DNA from: Alternaria dauci
Taxonomy: Eukaryota; Ascomycota; Dothideomycetes; Pleosporales; Pleosporaceae
Direction: 5' to 3'
Assembly (NCBI RefSeq): GCF_042100115.1
Contig: NC_091277.1
Coordinates: 2,294,001-2,358,000 of the forward strand
DNA: 64,000 nucleotides
The first letter of the stretch is position 1. Each line of letters starts with the position of its first letter. The notes beneath the pieces are model-generated. The model saw only the letters and a list, made by a program, of their open reading frames with translations. It ran no database searches and had not been told where the DNA came from. Below are positions 45,901 through 56,864 of the stretch, piece after piece. The position numbers and the translations under genes are program-made.

Positions 45901-47404
45901 GCTGCCGCCGCTGCCAGGGTACTTGGAGCCATTACCGCCCCGTGGATGGAATGGCGGTTGAGGAGAAGGCTTGCCACCGAAGCTGTCATCGCTTGGTCCG
46001 TCGTCATTGTCATCGTCCGCAGAGTCGTGGCTGTCGTTGTCTTCCTCATCCCGCCAGTCAAGCATGCACTTGCCCTGTTTGAAGTGGTCGGCGATGTGAT
46101 CTATACGTTCTTGTCTGGACTGGAAGCGGTGTCGGCAAAATCCGCATCTGCGAGGGAATTCGGTCTCAGAGATGACTGTACTGGCCTCGTCGAAGTCTTC
46201 AGGGTTCATCTCGGGGTGGATGTTTCGGAAATGCTGGACAAAGTGGTACTTTCGATAACATGGTTTGACGTTCTCGACCCCCTCAATCGTGCACAGGCTA
46301 CACACCCACGATTTGCATGGGTAGCCCTCCTCTTCATTCCGCTTCCAGTCATTCTTGCGGCCATACCGTTTGCCGCACTTCCTAGTGCACTGGTAGATCT
46401 TCCTGGGATCTCTGCCAAGCAACTCAATGTCCTCGGTAGGACAGCACCGCTTCTTGCTGCCCCGTGTGGAAACTACGGGGACGGTGACGGTAGCGGTGTC
46501 ACGATTTGGCGATGAGCTATTAGAAGATGTCTCCCCAAGCGCTGGCTGTGCAACGCTTCCATAGACATTGTATGCCTCCGGAAGCTCCGTCTGGAACGTG
46601 TGGTCATCCCATAAGGATTCATGCTGCTTCTGTTGTTGTTCTTGTTGGATGAGTGCTGTCTGGGATTTGTAGGCTGAATCGCTTTGGCTGCCACCCATAC
46701 CCTGCTTCAAGAGCTGACTGAACCAGCTTCGGATGGCATCTGCTGGCTCACCAGTGAGCTGGCTTAAGGAGTCGATATGTCTGTCACTTGGCAGTACATT
46801 GTATTTGTTGAACCATGTCGCGCAGACGTCAGCTGCCTCATCTGGAAGTCCATCTGCTACCACAGAAGGGACAGGGTCCAGGTTCCAGCTGGACGTAGTC
46901 GTCGTGGGGGGTGTAGGGAACAAGGGGAAATCAAAGCTTGCGTGACGCTTCGACTGAGGGTAGTCGTGCATGTCAAGCTGGAGTGGGCGCTTGCCGAGCG
47001 CATTGAACTGTGTGGGCATGTTGTCAAAAGACTGTAGTGGTGTGGGTGGGAATGATCCCGCGATATGTTGGAGTTGCATATCAGGAGTGAGCTGCGTATT
47101 CCATGCTGAGGTCGCCGAGGTATCATCCAAGGCCTGCCACGCTGTTAGCACGCATGCGACATGGCAGGCTCAATGAGAAGCTTACAAGAGTATGTTGCAT
47201 GTCAAATGTGCTCTGCTGAGGGGTGCTATCGAATACGGTCGGGTCCATGAAAGACGATGCGGTAGTATCGATACCCTCGTCAGCGAAGAAGAAGCCAGAA
47301 GTGTTATCCGCTGGCGTGAATGTCTGTTGTTGCGGCGTCGCGAACATGTTGCTGAAGTCCATGTTGGTCGTGTCAAAGGCGAAACCTGCGCCCTGATGGT
47401 CCAT
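42976..47404 (-). CDS. Homeodomain-like / C2H2 / Ser-Thr kinase / HET-domain fusion protein
   Basis: Exons 47404-47186 and 47133-42976 (52 bp intron) encode 1,458 residues; exon 2 is a single uninterrupted 4.2 kb frame. Order of parts: Gln/Thr-rich N-terminus; homeodomain-like helices at about 170-217 (ATWFNKYNVLPSDRHID... IRSWFSQLLKQ); a zinc-finger region at about 320-430 (CTRKCGKRYGRKNDWKR, CKSWVCSLC, CGFCRHRFQSRQERIDHIADH); acidic and Gly/Ser linker; protein kinase at about 700-975 with glycine loop LGSGGFSTV, Lys in VSRKTLK, catalytic HMDIKPQN, DFG and APE; then a HET domain at about 1035-1270 with its three blocks VEYVALSHIWS, YCWLDSLCVLQDSEED and RAWALQDRLLSRRFLHLG, ending QLYWEC. The kinase appears catalytically complete. 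HET domains trigger cell death in fungal non-self recognition. The protein could couple phosphorylation and nucleic-acid binding to that response. Confidence 0.85.
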
Positions 47405-48492
47405 GACTATGGGATTTGTCAGAGGGCGTTGTCGCTGGGTATGGCGTATTGCTGTCGTCGTGGTAGACGGTTAGCAGTCACAGGCTCCAAGGAATGAGCG
47501 AGTATGATGGAGAATGAGTGTCTAGAAGCCTGAGGCCTGTTGCTCGGTATTTTAGATCAAAGGGCGCTGCGCGCACGAGGTTCGCAATCGAGTTCGGAGT
47601 CATTCATGCAGCCCTTCAGCTTCAGGGAAGGGCGATGGAGATCCAAGGTTCAGGCAACCGGTGAGCCGAATAGTGGGGAATCGCGGTAACTTTACGACTT
47701 CGCCAAGCCGGTCGTTCAAGATGCGATTGTGGAGATCCTACGCTACGTGCCAGAATGTCAAGTCGGCCCCGTCGCGTCGCCTGACCTGGTAGCTATCCGG
47801 TCTTAGCAGAAGGTGCTCTACTTGCACGACGTGTGTGGTCGTTGCGACGGCCTCTTCCAATGTGGGTGAAAAGAAACGTCTTTCGCAGGTTCATAAGCGC
47901 TAAATTCCTGTATCGCCCTTTCCCTCTCAGAAGGGCGCAGCCGCACAAAACTGGCTAGCGTCGGCAGTGCGAAGTGGGGCGTGTGGCTGAGCTGCAATCA
48001 AGATACGGAGAACGCGAACTCCACCTCCAGCCCCATGTCTTGCATGGCTGAGTCATTCTTGGCTTATATATCCACGACACACTGCTCATGATCATGTTGA
48101 AGATGTGGTCGAGTCGCATACCTGGGTAGATGTCTGCTCCATCGAGATTAGTGCGGGCTACTGTACCAAACCTTGGAAGGAGCGATGAATAGATCAGTAA
48201 GTCGCCAACTTGAAATTCGCAAGCATCAATGATTGTCTAGATCATATGGGCTATCAACAGTAGTCAGTCTCCCGTGGTGTGTAGGAAGGACATCTGCACT
48301 CAAGTGATTCAGGAGTTTAAGATGTTTAACCAGGCCAAACACCTACTCCAAGCAAATAACACGGACTGACTCACGAGACATGATCACTTTGCGTGAGGAA
48401 GCAATTGCCTGTTTCCATATATGATGAACGTAGCCTGGATAAGTGCTTCCTTCCACTTCTGGACAACTCATCGATTCTCCAACTAACCTTTC
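47405..48492. promoter_or_regulatory. Divergent 1.1 kb promoter region of the kinase-HET gene and an orphan
   Basis: No gene seen between the two divergent start codons. TTATATATCC at 48064-48073 is a TATA-like element roughly 420 bp upstream of the orphan. Otherwise nothing distinctive. Confidence 0.45.
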
Positions 48493-49272
48493 ATGAACCA
48501 AAAACGTGAAGCTCGACTGGCAGATATCCGGCAAAACCCACGTCGTCTTGATCCCCTTAACGATGAGGACTGGAAGATATTGCTGGCACTCCTAGATGAA
48601 AGAGAAGAGCGCGAGATACGAGAACGAGCAGATCGAGCGAAACAAGCGCAGGCAAACCAAGTCCGGTCCCCTCCATCTCCGACTCCTGGTAGCTCATCTG
48701 CCGCAGCAACGAACACTGATCATGATGGCGATGGCGATGGCGATGATAAGAAGGAAAACTCCGACGAAAACGAAGAGAGCGCCGTCTCACTATCAATCCG
48801 CACGAAGATCAAAGAAGAACAAGCAGACACCGAAGACGAAGACATGAAACCCCCCGCACCAGACCCAACCGCAGCTCCCACCGACCTTAACCAACCCCTC
48901 ACTGCCCCCTCTGGAGAACGCATTTACTTCTTCTACGGCACCTACAACATCCCCCTCGTACTGCTCCACACAGATATCCAAACTGCCGTGCAGAAATTGA
49001 TCGAAATGTACATTGCGCGCAATCGACTAGCTGGCAGTGTCGACGTCTGTATCCACCAGCGCTATGATGGTCGAGCTACGGATAATGTTGATGGTCTAGA
49101 GTATGCCTGCGGGAGTTGTATTGACAAGTATCGTGATGGTCAGAACTACAGGGGATATAGGGTCTGTATAAGACATGGGCGGAAGGCTGTGGATGGACAG
49201 ATGGTATATGCTTATTTTGCTGTCGCGCAGAAGCGGACAGAGAACCAGCGGTTGATTTGGCGTAGCGAGTAG
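48493..49272 (+). CDS. Orphan acidic protein of unknown function
   Basis: A single frame of 259 residues. Residues 1-50 are charged and probably helical (LLALLDEREEREIRERADRA). Residues 55-130 are disordered, with an acidic repeat (HDGDGDGDDKKENSDENEES) and a possible SUMO site (IKEE). The C-terminal 125 residues look folded: ERIYFFYGTYNIPLVLLHTD, an amphipathic helix, then four Cys in DVCIHQRY, YACGSCIDKY and YRVCIRHG, ending in LIWRSE. The folded part and absence of stops support a real gene, but I recognise no family. An upstream exon cannot be excluded. It is divergent from the kinase-HET gene and convergent with catalase (209 bp between the stops). Confidence 0.65.
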   Translation: MNQKREARLADIRQNPRRLDPLNDEDWKILLALLDEREEREIRERADRAKQAQANQVRSPPSPTPGSSSAAATNTDHDGDGDGDDKKENSDENEESAVSLSIRTKIKEEQADTEDEDMKPPAPDPTAAPTDLNQPLTAPSGERIYFFYGTYNIPLVLLHTDIQTAVQKLIEMYIARNRLAGSVDVCIHQRYDGRATDNVDGLEYACGSCIDKYRDGQNYRGYRVCIRHGRKAVDGQMVYAYFAVAQKRTENQRLIWRSE

Positions 49273-49481
49273 CACAAAGACGAGTGAATGAAGAAGAAGG
49301 CGACATTTTCCTTCACGATTCTTCACGTTCGCACTGCGATCACCAGTATTCAGTGCCGAACAGGGAAAATTCAGTCGAGGGTTTGTGAGTAAAACCTAGT
49401 CATGTGGTATCATTTCGTATCTACATTCTGGAAAAGTAAAGTGGTATCTCATCATTACCGTCCATCATCAAACCCGCGCGC

Positions 49482-51806
49482 TTAGTACGCAACCATCTGG
49501 TTGAGCCCAGCGGTCTCACGCTCAAAGTTCTTGTGCTGTGAGATGCTGTACAAGTACGCGCTGGTGAAGTCCTTGGCCTCCTTGGCCATGTTGACAGCCT
49601 CCTTGAAGCTATCGGCGTGGACCTGACCAGCAGTGACAACACCGTAGCTGTTGACGACATCAGCGGCGGCCGAAAACTCCATACCCGGGAGGTCGACGGC
49701 TTGCTTGATGAAGGAGACGGCCTCTCCGGTACCGCCAATAGCCTTCAAGTGACCGAAAGCCTCGCGGATCCAGTGAACGGCGCGACCGTTCTTGCGGAGG
49801 GTCTCGATGGACTTGGCACCGCCAGGGACGAAAACACTGTCATACATGGTGGAGCGCTGGCCCTCGAGATGGTGGTCTGCTACGACGCCGGAGCCACTCT
49901 TGTCCTCGCCATCGGCGTAAATCTTGTTCCTCCTGGGGGAAATGGTGAAGGGAAGGGCGCCGGCAGCGGTGAGCGCAGCCTTGATGCCGTTGTAAGCGAC
50001 TTGGTCGTAACCGTCAGCAATGAGGATGGCAACCATGCGGGTAGCAATGGTAGGCTTCTCAGGCATAAAGTCCATCTGCGAGAGACCCTTGGCCTTCTTG
50101 TTGTGCTTGGGGCGAGTCTGCTCAGTTGGCACATCGCTGCCAACCATCTCCGCGACGCTCTGAGCGAGCTCAAGATCAATCTCGCAGAGGCGCTCACAGA
50201 GACGCTTGTAGACGACAGGGTCGTCACAGTGGTCAAGCTCGAAGGCGAAAGCGTCCTTCATGTGCATCTTCTCGTTCTCCGACATGGAGTTGTAGAAGAG
50301 CTCGGCCTGGTTCTTGTGCTCCCTGAACTTGCTAGTCTTCATGCGGGCCTTGATGCCGGCAGTCTTCTCAGGGTAGTCGATGTAGGCGCCCTCCTTCTCC
50401 GTAGCAGGAGGGACAGTCTGGAAACGGTTTGGCCAGTAGTTGACCTTGCCCTTGGTGATGGTGTGGCGCATGGCACCGTCACGGTTGAAGTTCATGACGG
50501 GGCAGACAGGCTTGTTGATTGGCAGCTCTTCCCAGTTGATACCCAGGCGAGAGAGTTGGGTGTCCTGGTAGGAGAAGTTGCGTCCTTGCAGAAGAGGGTC
50601 GTTGCTGAAGCCGATGCCAGGGACGATGTGGCTTGTGCAGAAGGCGACTTGCTCAGTTTGGGTGAAGAACTCGTCGGGGTTCTGGTTCAGCTCAAGCTGA
50701 CCAATGTACCGGATGGGAACCAGCTCCTCAGGCCAGACCTTGGTGGCATCCAAAATGTCAAAGTCAAAGTCGTGCTCCTTGGACTCTGGGAGAACTTGGA
50801 TACCGAACTTCCACTTGGGGTATGCACCGCTGTCGATAGCCATCCACAGGTCCTTGCGATGGAAGTCGGGGTCTTGGCCAGCAATCTTGAGAGCCTCGTC
50901 CCAGACGAAACTGTGCACACCGAGCTCGGGGGTGAAGTGGAACTTGACAAAGCTTCGCTCGCCCTTGGCGTTGACGAGTGTGTAGGTGTTGACACCGAAG
51001 CCCTGCATCATACGGTATGAGCGGGGAATGGTACGGTCGGACATGGCCCACATGAACATGTGTGTAGCCTCTGGGTGCATGTACTGGAAGTCCCAGAAGT
51101 TGTTGTGAGCGGACTGTGCTTGCGGGACCTCGCAGTCAGGCTCGGGCTTTCCGGCATGGATGACATCGGGCTGGAGAAGTCAGTGAATGTGTCACACGAG
51201 GTTCGCACAAGGTCATTGCTTACGAATTTCATCGAGTCCTGGATGAAGAAGACGGGAATGTTGTTTCCAACAATGTCCCAGTTACCCTCCTCTGTGTAGA
51301 ACTTGACGGCGAAACCGCGAACATCACGGACGGTGTCTGCAGATCCACGGCTACCCAGTACAGTTGAGAATCGCAGGAAGACGGGGGTCTCGCGCGATGT
51401 GTCGGTAAGAACGCCAGCTGATGTGACGTCTTCGGCGGACTCGAAGAGGGTAAACTTTCCAAAGGCGCCGGAGCCACGGGCGTGGACAACACGCTCGGGA
51501 ATGCGCTCGTGGTCGAAGCGGTGGATCTGATTATGTTAGGTCGTGGTGTTGCGTTGCAGAGGGTGGCGTGCTAACCTTCTCACGAGCAGCGTGATCCTCA
51601 AGCAGCGTCGGACCTTGCTGGTCGTCCGTCGCCACCGACAGCCAGTCGTCGGTGTTGCTCTGCTTGACACCAGCATCTGTGGTGATGCGCCACTTGTCGT
51701 CGTGGACGTCTTTGGTGACGGCTGCAAGCTGAGCCATCTTGCCGGTCTTCTCGCCAACAAGGCCCTTTGCCTTTTCCGCAGCGTTGCCTAGTATCTCGGA
51801 CGCCAT
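49482..51806 (-). CDS. Large-subunit catalase with DJ-1/PfpI-like C-terminal domain
   Basis: Exons 51806-51576, 51526-51224 and 51170-49482 encode 740 residues, the size of clade 2 fungal catalases (CatA of Aspergillus, Cat-1 of Neurospora). It decomposes hydrogen peroxide. Seen: distal His in [14 protein letters not shown], distal Asn block [20 protein letters not shown], proximal haem-ligand Tyr in [12 protein letters not shown], and the C-terminal flavodoxin/DJ-1-like domain from about residue 560 ([35 protein letters not shown]). No signal peptide is present ([15 protein letters not shown]), so it is cytosolic or spore-associated like CatA rather than secreted like CatB. Donor sites are GTTAGC and GTAAGC. 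A CRE-like palindrome lies 509 bp upstream. Confidence 0.95.
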
Positions 51807-54800
51807 ATTGTCGGTTGTGAGTGAAGATTGAGGCAATTGGCGATGTCAATCGATGTGGTGGGCATTTGCAGCGTGCGGCGCGCCCGTCTTTGTATCGCAA
51901 TCGCGGGCGGGCATCTGTTTACTTTTCGACGTCATAGCGACGTGTGCTCGCTGCAGTTCGGCTTTGAGTTGCCTAATGGCTCTGCAGTGCAGCTACATCA
52001 AGACTCTGACTGCGCGATTGCGACGCGCTTGCGAGTGGAGTTTGTGCACGACAGCCAATGGCAAGGCAGATGATGTTAGATCATCGTGATTTGTACGTCT
52101 GCATCGACGGCCGAGCGACGCCGATGTGCGACGCGAGACTCGACTTTGCCATGTGGCCGGCAGCTGGCCCGAGCAGTTCGAGAATGCCATGCTGAGAAAT
52201 GGATAGCCTGTCCGTCCGCCTTGCCTTAATTGCTGCTGCTAACCCCGTTCCTGGCGAATCAAGAACAAGCCGATAGCAAATGTTCAAGTGCCGCTGCTCG
52301 GAAAGATCGTGCTGTGACGTCAGCGATGTAAAGCCGTTGCAAAGCCCACGTGTGGACGCCCCGCACTGTACCCACCAGAGCAAATCGCCAACATGTTCAG
52401 GGCGAAGACATCTCCGGAGGCAAAGGCAGTCGGTCGTGAGAGGGGTGCACGAGATATTCAGGGCGAGGGGGCCTGCTCTTCAGGCTTCGTCGAGCTAACG
52501 TATAGGGCGGGTGAAATAAGCTTTCGTTTTCGCTTCTGCTCTTTGCGCCCAAGCCCTACCGTACGTATTCCGATGAACTCTACTGGGCCTCGCCGTCTCT
52601 TCCTCTTCATCTGAAACACCGCGATGAACGTTCCCTCAAGGACGAGAGGAAGAGACGCCGACCGTCACACGGCTTTCCGTAACGTGACCATAAAAGCTGA
52701 ACTACATCGCATCCACCCCAATAGTACGCCATAGACAACCTCCGGAACTTTTTCTGGACCAGATTCTCCATACCAGTTCCATTGTTTCATGCAACTGAGA
52801 TCAGCCGCTTTGCGCTAATGTTGGGCTTACGTTCTCATACAACAGACCAGCAGTTTGCGGAGCAACGATGGTGTGCGTCGCAATAGAGTCAGCTGGCCCG
52901 TGTCAGCAAAGTGTACATGCGACTGGCTTATCTCAAAGTGACGACAAGTTTACGCGAATCCAAGTTATCTTCCGATGGTATTTCGCAGAGTTGTACAAGG
53001 TAATTTCGGCGTACCTAGTATCCGTCAGGAGCCGTGGCGCTCCGGATCATCCTTCTTCCAATGGATCGTCTGTACATATTGCATCTGGTTGGCATTGCGT
53101 ACTCGTTCGCCTTGACCGCAACGCCTTGGCTGATGATCGACAGGCGTTGCGCTTGTTTATGTGTACCTTGCAGCTATATCCAAACTCTCCGCAGTCCCGT
53201 AGCGTCCATAGAGGTCGAGATTGTCAAACGGCGGAAAAAGTCTCTCAAAACGTCGTGTGCATTAGTAGCTCCTGGTTGATCATCGCTCTCATAACTCTGC
53301 ACAGGCAAACTGTATACCATGGCATCGATACGCTAGCTGTTGACGCGACGATTTCGGATGCAAGCCTGGTGCTGTTGGCCGTGATGTTGCGCGAGCAGAT
53401 GTGCACAACCTCCGCTGGGCGGCGTTCGAGGCATCGGCCATCTGCTGCTAGCCCCGGGAGCTTTAACTTTATTATTTTTGCTTGTCAAGGTGCGGATGCG
53501 ATTATGTAGAACTTGTGCGGTGTCCCTACGGCCCTGCCAGGCTGTGATGAGCCTTCGTGCTTGGTTTCCGGCAACTACCGCCTGCTATCCATGGATGCAC
53601 CTCTTGCGGGGCAGCAGGCTAGTCGCATGTGCGACTGTATTGTTCTCACGCCATGTCGTTATGCAAGCGCACCACTGTGTAGACGCGCCTGACCCAGCTA
53701 GTTCCGTGTCTCGGACGCAGATCTCCATGTAGAAAGGTGGACAAGGAAAAGCCTCAACAACACGGAAGATTAGATACACATGTTGGGCGACAAGGAACAG
53801 GTAGCCGCGAGGATGCGGAATGTAGACGTGACAGGTGTGTCTGTCGAGAGGCGGGGCAGCCCCGGTTCTAATTGTAGGTGCTGATCAGGCATAGCACCGA
53901 GGTTGACGCATAGTCGCTGGTGCTATCCTCCAAGTGCAGTGGGGCATGCTGTGCCTCTTACCAACTGCCAACGTCAAAGGAGTGCTAGTGAGACGAGCAG
54001 CCAACGGCTTTTTGATGGTCATCGGAGGGATATAAGGATAGGGCCGCTGTCACAAGCGCACTGTGGTATAGCGCGGCCTAACCTAGTGTCTTCGCGTGTG
54101 GTAAGCGCAACCGAGATTTGCACCCTGGAGATTACCACCAGGCTGACCTGAACAGCATCCGAGTCGGAAGTGGTGCTGCCAGAGCCTTGCGTGGATCCGT
54201 CGGCACCCAAGTCGACCTTGCTGTGGCTCTTGGTCGATATACCACATTATGCAGCACAGTGCAGTACAGATCTGACAACCATGTTGATCAATGAGCAGCG
54301 ATCAGCAGCATTGAGTTGTCCACTGCCGAGCAATAGCCGAATCGGTCACATGAGGCTACTGTGATGCGCATGGAGACGGGGGAATACGCCAACACGCAAA
54401 AGGGAAGATGAATCACATTTTAATCTTACAGCCGCGAGCCCCCGCGCATCAAACGTGGATCAATATACCGAAACACAGCTCTGCCCAAGTGGGCGATGGG
54501 TCGCAGTGGAGAGCAACAGACTTTGGAGGGCTGTTGCAGGTATAAGACACATGTTGCTTCTGCGCGACAAGACTGCAGGCGCGCGGACTGGATTCCTGCG
54601 TCTCGCAAAACGAAACAGTCCGCGTTGCTTTTTGATCACCGACGGCGCATCTGCACTGTGGAGTTCCAGGTCGCACAAGTCGATCAGGTATGAGCGGGCC
54701 GTGGAGCTAGTGCATTTCGGGAAAGGCGGATGAAACCACCCCTGCCGCCCGTTGAAGACTGGTTGTGGAACACAGTCTGACAGGCTACACAGCATGCGTC

Positions 54801-56717
54801 GAGTAGCGCCTGTATCTTGATCGCGGACCGTAAAAGGACGTGTTCAGTCGTGTATGATGCCTTTGCGCTCCAGCTGACTTGTTTGTACTGTCGTCAGGGT
54901 GTGGAGACTGGCGGTAATCACACATCGGCAATCCGGCTCAACTCTCAACCCTCCAAACGGACGCTGACGTGGTAGCTCATTTGGAGGGGGGCTCCGAGTC
55001 GGCTGGGTGTTTGCAATCCGCGGGTTGTTTGGTTCCAGGGTTCGAAATTGGGGTGACGACTGGAGAGAGATGGAGAGAGAGGAAGTTTCCAGTCTGTCTC
55101 GAATCATGGGCGGAAGTCGCAATTTACAACGCTAAAGTTTGCGTCCAAATTTGGCACACAGGGCTACCAGACTCGATAGCTAGCACTGTCGACATTTTAC
55201 TGCGTCGACACTTCACTTGCTTCACTTGCCCTCGCCCCGAGGGAGCTAACATCGAGCTGCGTTGACGTTATGCAAGGACGGCCCTTATTATTGCTTCCAA
55301 TGTTCCACCCGTGTTGTCCGCCGCGCTGGAATCGACAGCGCATGACAAGTAGGAGCTTGGGTGTTTTTTTTAATGTCTGGCGACTGAATTCACAAGGGTG
55401 CCATGTGCCAATGGAGCGCGGTCGCGATAGGAACCAGGGTGTGATTACCTCGTCCGCTTGGACAGGGTACATGTTGTGATTATTGACCACAATGCTTGAG
55501 TCGAGGCTTGAGTCAGGCAGGATGCGCGCAAACAGACTCACTCGGAAGCCTGGCTGCCAACAAAAGATGAGTTGGAGATGCCGTTAGCCGTCTGGCATGG
55601 TGTTGCAGGTCGTCCTGTAACCGACGGAGGGTTGCAGTAGCGGAGGTCAACGTCTGTCTATTAACAGCAAGTGTCGTACGGTGCGAGTAAGAGGCATAGG
55701 CAAGAGGCAGAGGTAGAGGCAGAGAGACGATGGACTAGCTACTCAGCCCTGTGGTCTGATGCGTCGGGGCCTCTTCCGGCGCGGCCAAGGAGACGAAGTA
55801 GTTTGTTTGCGCAGCGTTGATTTGAAATGGGCAAGCAACGGAGCTGGGGCAGCGGGTGTTTCCTGGGCTTCGCAAAGTGCCGGGCAGCCTCCGCAGTGGG
55901 CAGACCCTGGGCAGATGAGGGAGAGGAGAGAAACGGTCGTCGGGTGTCCAGGCACGGCGATTGGGCCATTCACGGCGTGTTGGTCACAGCACTGGCGCTG
56001 GCCAGGAGGCGGGATCACCCTGGCTGATGCGATGCTGGCTTGCTGGCTGCAGCTAGGCGTCGAGGCTAGTAGCTCCGCGTATGTATGTGCTTGCCTTTCC
56101 GCACGGAGCCAACGGCTGTACAAGACTGTCGCGTCCTGTTGCAAACGGGAGCGAAGGCAATCTAACAGCTTTGGAGCGTACCGTCGGGCTGGCTCGCTCA
56201 ATGTTGAAGTTATAAAACTCTCCACGCTGCCCGCTGGATCCCCTTTGGACGCTCCGACCCATTCCTCACCCACTCTCCACCACGTAGTAGACCTCGCACT
56301 TGCTGCTGCTGCTGCCCTTGCCGTCTCCTCGTCGACCACGCCGGCACACCCTCGCACCGCCAACAGCAAAGAAGCTTTGATCCCGCTGCCGGCCGCCCAT
56401 CTCAATCTTGCCCGCGTCGTTGATTCTTCCTGACTTGTTTTTGCTCGTCTTCTTTCATCACACACATACACACACCTTCTACTGCTCCTCGTCCTCGTCG
56501 TCTCCCTCGTCCTCCTTCCCCGCGAGCACGTAGAGCAGCGCTCCGCACGGCAGTCTCGCCCTCAAGCTGCAAGAAGAAAGAGCTCCCTGCACCACAGCCA
56601 ATCAGCGCGTCACAGCTGCCACCCCGCCTTCCCTGTCTCCCACGCCCGTTGCAGAAGGAGATACCCTACCCCCGCCGTCCGACGCTCAACCGCGCTTACC
56701 CTACCCCCCGCCCAAAC
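51807..56717. other. Gene-poor 4.9 kb between catalase and the small Cys-rich gene
   Basis: No recognisable gene, transposon, terminal repeat or RNA. Open frames exist (52868-53509 plus, 213 codons; overlapping frames of 242 and 224 codons on opposite strands at 55743-56471) but none has a domain or splice partners. Purine-rich low-complexity patches occur at about 55062-55085 and 55691-55731. From about 56220 to 56710 the plus strand is strongly C/T-rich, the likely promoter and leader of the following small gene. Confidence 0.45.
52315..52322. promoter_or_regulatory. Palindromic CRE-like TGACGTCA upstream of catalase
   Basis: Perfect TGACGTCA 509 bp before the catalase start codon. ATF/CREB-type AtfA is known to control conidial catalase genes in Aspergillus; binding here is inference. 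Confidence 0.4.
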
Positions 56718-56864
56718 ATGTGCACCAAGGTCGTACACAAATATGGCTGCGGCCACGAAATCGCCGAGAAGGCCCCGTGTGCGACATCAAGAACAGCGCC
56801 CTGCGGCGTCTGCAACACCAAGACGGTCAAGCACGACGAGAAGTGTGATAGATGCGACCATTGA
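56718..56864 (+). CDS. Small Cys-rich protein of 48 residues
   Basis: A single exon begins MCTKVVHKYGCGHEI and ends CDRCDH. It contains eight Cys and three His in pairs resembling a small zinc-binding fold: C2, C11-x-H13, C21, C28-x2-C31, then C42-x2-C45 with a final His. Short ascomycete proteins beginning MC..V...Y.CGH are widespread and uncharacterised. The chosen start is the one that gives this pattern; the frame is open 23 codons upstream (from 56649) but that part is Pro/Arg-rich leader-like sequence. The long pyrimidine-rich tract upstream suggests strong transcription. No function can be given. Confidence 0.7.
   Translation: MCTKVVHKYGCGHEIAEKAPCATSRTAPCGVCNTKTVKHDEKCDRCDH

Noticed and set aside
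49617..51020. 467-codon open frame antisense to catalase
   Set aside because: It mirrors the strongly biased codons of the catalase gene and encodes a repetitive Leu/Val/Asp-rich product with no domain; a typical shadow frame.
52868..53509. 213-codon plus-strand frame in the gap after catalase
   Set aside because: No domain, no biased composition and no supporting splice sites; a frame this long is only mildly unexpected by chance in 64 kb.
54970..55065. tRNA-like A and B boxes (TAGCTCATTTGG and GGTTCGAAA)
   Set aside because: The T-arm and acceptor stems do not pair and no anticodon arm can be folded.
55743..56471. Overlapping 242- and 224-codon frames on opposite strands
   Set aside because: Both lie in a GC-rich, probably promoter segment where stops are rare; neither product resembles a protein family.
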